The notes under the pieces are model-generated. The model was not told the DNA's origin, did no database searches, and saw nothing but the letters and a program-made list of their open reading frames with translations. A stretch of 42,054 nt of DNA from Opitutaceae bacterium (GTDB lineage Bacteria > Verrucomicrobiota > Verrucomicrobiia > Opitutales > Opitutaceae), in NCBI GenBank assembly GCA_014879845.1, contig JACSRI010000059.1:1-42054 (forward strand). The letters run 5' to 3'. This document shows, one piece after another, positions 35,578 through 42,054 of the stretch (position 1 is its first letter; the number at the start of each line of letters is the position of its first letter). The translations under genes and the position numbers were made by a program.

Positions 35578-36558
35578 ATGCCCGACTCCGGACCGCATGT
35601 CCTGATCCTCTCACCCGGCTCGAAGATCGCGCTGACCCGAGCGCTCGCCGAGGCCACGTCGGCTCGCGGTGGGAGGCTGTCAGGATGGGAAGCCGATCCG
35701 TTTTCTCCAGCCGCAACCTTGTGCAGTGCCCGTGTCCAGGGCGGACCGGTCGAAGATCCGGACTCCGCCGAGCAGCTGCTCGAGTGGTGTGTGCGCAAGC
35801 ACGTGAACCTGGTGGTACCATCGCGCCACGACGACCTTCCCACGCTCGCTCATGCCGCCGCTCGCTTCGCCGCCGCCGGCGTGACGCTCGCGATATCCGC
35901 ACCGGAGACGATCGCCCTTTGTCTCGACAAAGTCGCATCGCACGCGTGGCTGCGTGGCGGTGGGTTTCCAGTTCCGACTCAGGCATCGGTCGCCGAGCTC
36001 GCGACCAGTCCGCTGGCCGGCGGTTTTCCGCTCGTCGCCAAATACCCGCGCGGCAGCGGCAGCAGGCATGTGCGCGTCTGCCGAAACCCGTCCGACCTCG
36101 CTGGACTCGATCCCGACTGGATCGTGCAAAGCCATGCTCCCGGAGTGGAGTATACCATCAACACCTACGCCGCCCGCGACGGGCGCTGTCTGTGTGAAAT
36201 CCCGCACGAGCGCCTGCTCATCGGCGACGGCGAAGTTGTGCGCGGCCGCACTGCGCGCCAGCCCGCGCTCATGGATCTCGCCCGACGCATCACCGAGGCG
36301 CTGCCCGGCGCGCGCGGCCCGCTCAACATTCAGGCCTTCTGGGACGAGGGCACGCGGACGGCGACTGTCATCGAGATCAACCCGCGCTTCGGCGGCGGTT
36401 ATCCCCTCGCCCACGAAGCCGGCGGTCGTTTCGCCGAGTGGTTGATCGCCGAATACCTCGACGGACGCACGCTCCCACGGGTGGAATCGTGGGAGGACGG
36501 GCTGCTGATGGTGCGTTACCGCGAAGCGAAGTTTTTCCGCGCGATGCCACCTCGATGA
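35578..36558 (+). CDS. ATP-grasp enzyme (CarB-like), substrate unknown
   Basis: A 326-residue ATP-grasp protein. The pre-ATP-grasp domain (about 1-110) begins HVLILSPGSKIALTRALAEA, the nucleotide-binding part includes FPLVAKYPRGSGSRHVRVCR (about 151-169), and the metal-binding end is VIEINPRFGGGYPLAHEAGG (about 270-290). This layout is that of carbamoyl-phosphate-synthase-like single-copy ligases, which activate a carboxylate and join it to an amine or other nucleophile. Such genes recur in flagellin-modification islands. Here it lies between the Cys-His-Asp protein and a glycosyltransferase, so modification of a sugar or of flagellin is a reasonable guess. The ATG at 35578 matches the conserved start. 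Confidence 0.85.
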   Translation: MPDSGPHVLILSPGSKIALTRALAEATSARGGRLSGWEADPFSPAATLCSARVQGGPVEDPDSAEQLLEWCVRKHVNLVVPSRHDDLPTLAHAAARFAAAGVTLAISAPETIALCLDKVASHAWLRGGGFPVPTQASVAELATSPLAGGFPLVAKYPRGSGSRHVRVCRNPSDLAGLDPDWIVQSHAPGVEYTINTYAARDGRCLCEIPHERLLIGDGEVVRGRTARQPALMDLARRITEALPGARGPLNIQAFWDEGTRTATVIEINPRFGGGYPLAHEAGGRFAEWLIAEYLDGRTLPRVESWEDGLLMVRYREAKFFRAMPPR

Positions 36559-36591
36559 GTATCCGCGCACGCGGTCCTGCAACATCCTAGA

Positions 36592-38919
36592 ATGATCTCC
36601 ACGCTTCGCCCGCTCGATAAACTCGGCCGCTCTGAGGACAGTTGGCGGATCGTTCGAGATCTCTACGAAACGCCCGACCACCGCTTTGATCCCAGGCTGC
36701 TCGCTGATACGTCGGCACGAGCAGAACTTCAGTTCATCGACTCGCTCGTCCACGGGCTCACGACGGATCCGGTGGTGAATTGGTCGGCACTCGCAGCGAC
36801 CGCCTTGGGCCGCGACACCGGCTCGCGAAAACGTGAGTGGTATCTAGCTTGGGCGGAGCGTGCCTCGCAGCGGCTCGCCTGGAGCCAATCAAACGCACGC
36901 GCGAAGCCTCAGCTTGGCACCTGCTCCCAGGAGGACCTTTGGGCTCTGGCGGAACTCGACGCAGCGCGACTCGCCAAGCGTCTGGGTCTTTCTTCCCCGC
37001 CACCGCTCGACGCCACGCCCGAGGAGCGGCGCGCCGACTTGATTTGGCGTCGAGGATTGGTGCTCCTTTCGTCGAAGGGTTCACCGGTCAGCCTCCAGGA
37101 TCTGCACACGCCTTGGGTGCCGTTCGCCTACCGAACTCCACCGGCAGTCTCGGAGGATTGGCAGAAAGCGATCCGCGCGGCAGCCGACCCGAAGCAAACG
37201 CCCCTGCTGGTGGTCGAGCCTTACGACTTTTGGTCAACGGCCGACATCTCGGCCCTGGACGAGCGCTACGCCATCTTTGCCTTCTCCTCGCACCATGCGA
37301 TGTGGCACGCGCTATCGTGTGACAACCTCTTCAGGTCCCTCCTCATCCAGCGTCATGCCATAGTCGTAGGCGGCGAGTATCCCGACGAGCATGTGTTCGG
37401 CCCCTGGCTCGGATCGGCGCGATGCGCCCCGGTCCGTTCAGTCATCTCTCCGACGGCGTCCGCTTGGGTGAAACGAGTCGACTCAATCAGCGAAGCGGCC
37501 ACGGCGGTACTCACTCGCTTCCTCGGCGGCGAATCTACGCGCAATCCCGATGCGCAATGGTTCTTCGAACTCGGACTGAACCTCAAGCACGAGATCATGC
37601 GCCAGCGCTTTGGCGCGGCGCGTGCCTGCACGTTGCATCGGATGGCCGGGACTGAACGGTGGTTCAGCCCGTTCAAGGACCGCCCGACCTCAGGCCGCGA
37701 TACGCACCCGCCCGTCGACCTGCTGGCCGTGCTCACTGGACCCGAGACGAGGCGACCGGCACGTCGCGCCCTGTCTGGCGGGACTCGCCGCCGTCTGGTC
37801 CATATCGTCAGTCAGGTGATCGACGGCGGCCACGCACCATCGACGCTGGTCCGGACCCTGGTCGAGCGTGCGAATCGCGCCCGGTGGGACATTTCGGTGG
37901 TTTCACTCGAGTCCGCCGTCATCCGTGCCGCAGAGTATCCGAGAAGCAACTTCGTCACTGAAGATTCGTCCAAGCGCGGCGCACGCACCATCGACTCGTG
38001 GCGCTCGGCCGGCGTGCACGTTCACCTCTGTGGGGCGGCGGGCTCGATCGACGACTGCATTCGCGAGGCCTGCGAGGTGATGGCGGCACGGCAGGCCGAC
38101 GTCGCCATCTGGCACGGCAACGATCCGTCGCTCCTCGTGTGCGCCGCACGCTCGGACATACCGCGGCGCGTCTTCTTTGAGCACTCCGGCCTGGTGTTCC
38201 AACCGGATTTCGATCTGGCCATCGCATCCCTCGCCGATGCCGAGAAATCATTCGCTGCCGAATCGGTGCGATCGGGAGTCGCCATTGCCGCATTGCCGTA
38301 TTGCTCCAATGCGCGCGCCACCTGGGATGACAAGCCGCCGGATCTCAAGACTGGGCCCAACGTTCGAATATTAACGACCATCTCCAACCACCTCGAAAAC
38401 CGCGTCGCGGGAACTTTCGTGGAGGCGGTGGCGACTATTCTGCAGATTTGCCCAAATGCCATCTACGCACCGATCGGACCGGTTCAGGACAGGGCGGCAT
38501 TCCAACGTCGATTCGCTCCCTGGGGAGTCGCCGATCGGATCATGTGCACAGGCCCAAGTTCAGCCCCGAGCCAACTCTGCCGCGGGATGCATCTGTATCT
38601 GAACGAATTCCCGTTCGGGTCAGGCATCGCGATCCTCGACGCCATGGCAGCCGGGCTGCCCGTCGTGACGATGTACGATCCGAATGGACCCATGCAGGCC
38701 CAAAACGGAGGCAACTACATCGGACATGATCGCGCCATTCGTTCGCTTGACCCAGTCGACTACGTCACGCTCGCCTGCCAGTTGATACAGGACCCGGCAA
38801 TGTATCAGGAATGGTCGGCGCACTCCCACGCCCGATTCGAGTGTTTTGGACCTGAGCCGTACGTCCGCCGATTCGAGGAGATACTCGAAACCCGCCTCCT
38901 CGCTCCGCAGGCGGGTTAG
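36592..38919 (+). CDS. Large GT-B glycosyltransferase, candidate flagellin-modifying enzyme
   Basis: A 775-residue protein. The first 390 residues are unlike anything I recognise. Residues about 400-775 form a GT-B glycosyltransferase: VHIVSQVIDGGHAPSTLVRT-like start, VFFEHSGLVFQ, VRILTTISNHLENRVAGTFV, and the donor-site segment LYLNEFPFGSGIAILDAMAA then GLPVVTMYD. That last motif resembles the SPINDLY/OGT/HMW1C group (NPFPFGG..LDALAAGLPVVT), whose members glycosylate proteins in the cytoplasm. Its place 33 bases after the ATP-grasp gene and near flagellin suggests a flagellin target. Start at 36592 has no strong ribosome site. The coding sequence looks slightly less GC-rich than its neighbours. 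Confidence 0.82.
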   Translation: MISTLRPLDKLGRSEDSWRIVRDLYETPDHRFDPRLLADTSARAELQFIDSLVHGLTTDPVVNWSALAATALGRDTGSRKREWYLAWAERASQRLAWSQSNARAKPQLGTCSQEDLWALAELDAARLAKRLGLSSPPPLDATPEERRADLIWRRGLVLLSSKGSPVSLQDLHTPWVPFAYRTPPAVSEDWQKAIRAAADPKQTPLLVVEPYDFWSTADISALDERYAIFAFSSHHAMWHALSCDNLFRSLLIQRHAIVVGGEYPDEHVFGPWLGSARCAPVRSVISPTASAWVKRVDSISEAATAVLTRFLGGESTRNPDAQWFFELGLNLKHEIMRQRFGAARACTLHRMAGTERWFSPFKDRPTSGRDTHPPVDLLAVLTGPETRRPARRALSGGTRRRLVHIVSQVIDGGHAPSTLVRTLVERANRARWDISVVSLESAVIRAAEYPRSNFVTEDSSKRGARTIDSWRSAGVHVHLCGAAGSIDDCIREACEVMAARQADVAIWHGNDPSLLVCAARSDIPRRVFFEHSGLVFQPDFDLAIASLADAEKSFAAESVRSGVAIAALPYCSNARATWDDKPPDLKTGPNVRILTTISNHLENRVAGTFVEAVATILQICPNAIYAPIGPVQDRAAFQRRFAPWGVADRIMCTGPSSAPSQLCRGMHLYLNEFPFGSGIAILDAMAAGLPVVTMYDPNGPMQAQNGGNYIGHDRAIRSLDPVDYVTLACQLIQDPAMYQEWSAHSHARFECFGPEPYVRRFEEILETRLLAPQAG
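38889..38917 (+). terminator. Weak hairpin at the end of the glycosyltransferase gene
   Basis: AACCCGCCT (38889-38897) pairs with AGGCGGGTT (38909-38917) and the hairpin overlaps the stop codon. There is no T run, so its action as a terminator is doubtful. The next gene is convergent, 39 bases away. Confidence 0.4.
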
Positions 38920-38958
38920 TCTGTCGCGTCAGAGTGGGCGGCCCGCCCGGCGTCCGCT

Positions 38959-40770
38959 TCAGTGCCCCGCGCCCGTCTGGTGTTCCTGGATATACTCCTG
39001 CTTGAGGCCGAGTTTCTCGGGCGCGTGGAGGACGAGCATCTTCATGCGGATGTCCGACGGCACCGCGGCACGCGTGGCCTTCGAGACGACGATCATCAGC
39101 GTGATCGCGAGTGGCACAGCCCAGATCGCCGGCTGCTCGCAGAGGATCCGAAGCAACGGGTGGTCCTTCCAGAAATCATTCAACGGAGCAAAGACCGCGA
39201 ACACCTTGCCCATCGGTCCCTTGTCGAGCGCGAGCGTGCTGGCATTGGTCAGGGTCGCCGCGGCGAGCGCACTCAGGCCGCCCACAAGCATGCCCGAAGC
39301 CGCGCCCTTCATCGTCATGCCACGCCACCACACGCTCATGAAGAGCAATGGGAAGTAGCTGGCTGAGGCGATGGCGAAAGCCTGGCCGACCATGAAGTTG
39401 ATCTCCAGCGTCTCCACCAGCGTGCCCAGCCCGATCGCGACCGTGCCGATGAGCACGGCTGCAATCTTGAACATGCGCATGCGCTCTTGCGCCGTGGCCT
39501 TCGGTCTGAGCATGCGGCCGTAGACATCGTGGGCGAGCGCGCCGGTCATCGAAACGAGAAGACCGCTGAAGGTGCTCATGAACGCGGCGAACGCGCCTGC
39601 GCAGGTGATGCCGCTGAGGATGGAGCCGAGCGGGCCATATTTCTCGCCCAGCAGGGTCGGGAGTTTGAGCACGACCTGGTCGGTGCCCTTGATGCCCGAG
39701 AGACCCGTGTAGAGTTCGGGCATGAAGTTGCGACCGAGCACGCCAAACACCGGCGGGAAGACATAAAACACGCCGATCAGGATCATCACCCACATCGTCG
39801 TGCGCTTGGCGGCCACGCCGTCGGGATTGGTGTAGAAGCGCACCAGGATATGCGGCAGGCCGGCCGTGCCGCAGACGAGCGCGATGATGAGCGAGTAGGT
39901 GTAGAGCAACGAATACGGCCGGGCCTCCTCCGCGGAGAGGCCGGCGGCCTTGGCCGCCTTGGTCGTGAGCGGACCAAAGGGTGATATCCAGGTCTCATCG
40001 GCCGGCGCCTTCTCGACAAGCGGCTGCCGACCGATCTCCTGCGCGACGCTCTGCACGAGGGCGGGCTGCTGGGTGGACTCGATCGGCGTGGCGTTGGCGG
40101 CGAGTTGCGTGTTGTAGAACCCGTAGACCGAGAGCAGCACGAAGACGGGCACGCTGATCGCGAACATCTTGGCCCAGTACTGAAAGGCCTGCACGAGGGT
40201 GATGCCCTTCATGCCGCCGAGCGCGACATTGAGCGTGATCACCGCGCCGACGAGCACGACGCCACCCCAGTAGGGCATGCCTGGGAAGATGTAGGCGAGC
40301 GTCGTGCCCGCGCCCTTCATCTGCGGCATGGTGTAGAAGAAGCCGATGAAAAGCACGAAGCAGACGGCGATCTTGCGGAAGAGCGGGGAGTCGTAGCGGC
40401 CCTCGGCGAAATCCGGGATGGTGTAGGCCCCGAAGCGGCGCAGCGGACCGGCGATGAAGAGCAGCAGGAACAGGTATCCACAGGCATAACACACGGGATA
40501 CCAGAGCGCATCGTAGCCGCTCGACATGACCATGCCCGCCACGCCCATGAAGGAGGCGGCCGAGAGATACTCGCCGGAGATGGCCGAGGCGTTCCACCCG
40601 ACCGAGACGGAACGGCCGGCGACAAAATAGTCGCTCGCCGTCTTCGACTGTTTCGCCGAGCGGAAGCCCATCCACACGGTCACCGCGACCGTGATGAACG
40701 AGAAGGCGAAGATCCACGGATCCACTCCGCCGAGCATGGCAAGCGCGACCAGACCGGTGTCGTGCAGCAT
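38959..40770 (-). CDS. actP: ActP-like sodium:solute symporter (acetate/monocarboxylate)
   Basis: A 603-residue SSS-family permease with about 13 membrane spans. Signatures include SDYFVAGRSVSVGWNASAIS, GEYLSAASFMGVAGMVMSSG, GFFYTMPQMKGAGTTLAYIF and GMKGITLVQAFQYWAKM, matching the ActP/VC_2705 group. It should take up acetate or a similar small carboxylate with sodium or protons. A DUF485 gene lies 3 bases upstream, the classic yjcH-actP arrangement. Pta is elsewhere in the window. An extended loop (about 220-275) between spans is typical of this subgroup. The precise substrate is not provable from sequence. Confidence 0.9.
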   Translation of the reverse strand: MLHDTGLVALAMLGGVDPWIFAFSFITVAVTVWMGFRSAKQSKTASDYFVAGRSVSVGWNASAISGEYLSAASFMGVAGMVMSSGYDALWYPVCYACGYLFLLLFIAGPLRRFGAYTIPDFAEGRYDSPLFRKIAVCFVLFIGFFYTMPQMKGAGTTLAYIFPGMPYWGGVVLVGAVITLNVALGGMKGITLVQAFQYWAKMFAISVPVFVLLSVYGFYNTQLAANATPIESTQQPALVQSVAQEIGRQPLVEKAPADETWISPFGPLTTKAAKAAGLSAEEARPYSLLYTYSLIIALVCGTAGLPHILVRFYTNPDGVAAKRTTMWVMILIGVFYVFPPVFGVLGRNFMPELYTGLSGIKGTDQVVLKLPTLLGEKYGPLGSILSGITCAGAFAAFMSTFSGLLVSMTGALAHDVYGRMLRPKATAQERMRMFKIAAVLIGTVAIGLGTLVETLEINFMVGQAFAIASASYFPLLFMSVWWRGMTMKGAASGMLVGGLSALAAATLTNASTLALDKGPMGKVFAVFAPLNDFWKDHPLLRILCEQPAIWAVPLAITLMIVVSKATRAAVPSDIRMKMLVLHAPEKLGLKQEYIQEHQTGAGH

Positions 40771-40773
40771 GGC

Positions 40774-41094
40774 TCAGATCTCCTTTCGGCCGGCACTGCG
40801 CGCCTGCTCGACCTCGTCGTTCTCCAGCCAGATTGAACGGCGGATGAAGTAGAAGGAGATCACCCAGACGGCCGGGAAAAACAGCACGCCCAGCAGCAGC
40901 CACGACAGCGTGAAACCCGCGATGCGGGTGGCCATCAAATCCGGAGCCACGTAATTCGCGACCGGCAGGCCGAAGAGCACGACGAGAAACGCCGAGGCAC
41001 AGGTGATCGAGAGGACGAGTTGGCGGCGCATGAGCGAGCGCAAAAATGACTCGCTGTGCACGACGTCGTCCGTGGGGGCTTGGGGGGCGGACAT
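40774..41094 (-). CDS. DUF485 membrane protein (YjcH-like), partner of ActP
   Basis: A 106-residue protein with two membrane helices (about 28-46 and 56-82) and the DUF485 layout: SESFLRSLMRRQLVLSITCA, then LPVANYVAPDLMATRIAGFT, and a basic/aromatic end (FYFIRRSIWLENDEVEQARS). Family members are nearly always next to actP, and their role is presumed to be accessory. The ATG at 41094 is preferred over 41214, which would add 40 basic, non-conserved residues running through the intergenic palindrome. The stop lies 3 bases before actP. Confidence 0.85.
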   Translation of the reverse strand: MSAPQAPTDDVVHSESFLRSLMRRQLVLSITCASAFLVVLFGLPVANYVAPDLMATRIAGFTLSWLLLGVLFFPAVWVISFYFIRRSIWLENDEVEQARSAGRKEI

Positions 41095-41159
41095 GCGGGC
41101 ACGAGAGATGGCACGAGGTCTCTCCTGTGCAATCCGGATTTTCCGGAGTCTCTCGCGAG

Positions 41160-41215
41160 GTTGGCGGCGCACCGGGGACTGTTGCTCCCCACCCCGGTGC
41201 GCCACCCCAGCCAAC
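41160..41215. repeat. Strong inverted repeat between DUF485-actP and tatA
   Basis: GGCGCACCGGGG (41166-41177) and CCCCGGTGCGCC (41192-41203) form a perfect 12-bp stem. GTTGGC (41160-41165) and GCCAAC (41210-41215) extend it after a six-base bulge. It lies in the 298-base divergent gap (41095-41392). No T run follows on either strand, so it is more likely an operator or leader structure than a terminator. Another small palindromic run (CCCCCAAAATTGGGGG, 41289-41304) lies nearby. Nothing else is visible in this gap. Confidence 0.6.
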
Positions 41216-41392
41216 GGGGTTCAGGCCGGAAGTCTCGCAAACGAGAGTGAGATCATTCCATCACCGCACCTCCGGCAAGTGGGCCGTCCCCCCAAAATTG
41301 GGGGCTCGTCGTGCCTCATCGTCCTTGACCGCCTTGGACGACACCCGGGAGTTCGAGTGGACAAGCGTCGGTGACCCGCCTTCATTTCCGGC

Positions 41393-41821
41393 ATGCATTC
41401 CTGCACCATCGCCATCCTCGACGGCCTTGGCGGGCCCGAGTTGCTCGTCATCGCGGTGGTGGCATTGCTGCTTTTCGGTTCGAAGCGGATGCCCGAGATC
41501 GGACGCGGTGTGGGCCGTGCGATCCGGGAGTTCAAGCGCGCGACCAGCGGCGTGGAGGAAAACATCCGCGAAGTGCTTTATGAGGAACCGGCGCGGCCGA
41601 AACTGCGCCCGCCCGCGCACCGTCGTCCGCATCGCGATGTGACGGCCCATGCATCGGCATCGGATGCGACGCCGCCACCGTCACCGACCTCGGCCCCGCG
41701 CAGCGAAGCCGACTTCAACGAACCCGCGCCGCTCGAGTCCGGCGCGGAAGACTCCACTCGCCCGGGCACCTCCGCCCCCGAAGCCTCACCGCGCGACAAC
41801 GACGCGGCCGGGCGCGGCTGA
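41393..41821 (+). CDS. tatA: TatA/TatE-family twin-arginine translocase subunit
   Basis: A 142-residue protein. One N-terminal membrane helix (LLVIAVVALLLF, about 17-28) is followed by the FGSKRMPEIGRGVGRAIREF hinge and amphipathic helix, the hallmark of TatA/B/E. The remaining 90 residues are a Pro/Ala/Ser/Asp-rich, probably disordered tail, longer than in E. coli TatA (89 residues). Tat moves folded proteins across the inner membrane. The FG hinge and lack of the Pro-rich TatB helix pattern favour TatA. No tatB or tatC follows within the remaining 230 bases. Confidence 0.88.
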   Translation: MHSCTIAILDGLGGPELLVIAVVALLLFGSKRMPEIGRGVGRAIREFKRATSGVEENIREVLYEEPARPKLRPPAHRRPHRDVTAHASASDATPPPSPTSAPRSEADFNEPAPLESGAEDSTRPGTSAPEASPRDNDAAGRG

Positions 41822-42054
41822 GCGCATCATCGCAACGTCGATTCGCAGACTCGCGTGGCGCGCGGCGTGCACGCCGCACACATCACACGGCGTCGCGACG
41901 CGATCACGCGAGCTCGGTGCGCCGCCGCGCATTCGTCACGCGTGCACGCGAGGAGCGCGCGAGGCAAAACATCACGGCGCGCCGTTCTCGGCGGACTTCC
42001 ACGTCCGTCGCGCGCACGCAAGCCCGCGCATGGCGAACACAAAATCCGCGAATA
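41822..42054. other. Gene-free right edge with CACGCGWG motifs and a 16-bp palindrome
   Basis: No convincing gene was found. CACGCGAG/CACGCGTG occurs at 41905-41912, 41937-41944 and 41945-41952, and in reverse (CTCGCGTG) at 41850-41857. A perfect 16-base palindrome GCGGCGTGCACGCCGC lies at 41862-41877. The region may be upstream DNA of a gene beyond the edge. Confidence 0.4.

Noticed and set aside
41827-42042. A 71-codon Cys/Arg-rich minus-strand frame
   Set aside because: No ribosome site, no family pattern, and composition typical of a shadow in CpG-dense DNA.

Overview
The window is high-GC bacterial chromosome. Gene content and style suggest a flagellated, diderm member of the Verrucomicrobia, most like the Opitutaceae. 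This is inference from four things: an mcsA-mcsB-clpC cluster outside the Firmicutes, CACAGAG-type and GGTAGGGCGA-type intergenic repeats, a lipoprotein plus Tat component, and many starts without a clear Shine-Dalgarno. No rRNA, tRNA, CRISPR array, prophage or transposase was seen.

Region 1 (1-4560) is a protein quality-control operon: McsA (zinc-finger activator), McsB (protein arginine kinase) and ClpC (AAA+ unfoldase), closed by a good terminator. Region 2 (4580-16000) is housekeeping and metabolism: a palindromic repeat element, a GlcD-type FAD oxidase, a bile-acid-symporter-family transporter, MurJ, an uncharacterised membrane-anchored protein, a phosphotransacetylase whose catalytic and regulatory halves are two separate genes, a membrane protein paired with a DUF4252 protein, and glycerol kinase. 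Region 3 (16135-22228) is signalling: a NarL-type response regulator, a PAS hybrid histidine kinase, a GT39-type membrane glycosyltransferase and an NtrC-type sigma-54 activator.

Region 4 (22378-38919) is the notable part: a flagellar filament and flagellin-glycosylation island. It encodes PseB, PseI, PseG and PseC (four of the six pseudaminic acid steps; PseH and PseF are not in the window), FliS, a FliT-like chaperone, a FlgM-like protein, a lipoprotein, FliD, a Maf/DUF115 flagellin glycosyltransferase, a short flagellin, a protein with a possible Cys-His-Asp triad, an ATP-grasp enzyme and a large GT-B glycosyltransferase. Three sequences closely matching sigma-28 (FliA) promoters sit before flagellin, fliD and the FlgM-like/fliS operon. 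This suggests that filament, cap, chaperones and part of the sugar pathway are switched on together late in flagellar assembly.

Region 5 (38959-42054) holds a DUF485-ActP acetate-type symporter operon, which fits with Pta for acetate use, and a TatA-family protein transcribed the other way. A strong inverted repeat separates them. The last 230 bases hold no convincing gene but contain repeated CACGCGWG motifs.
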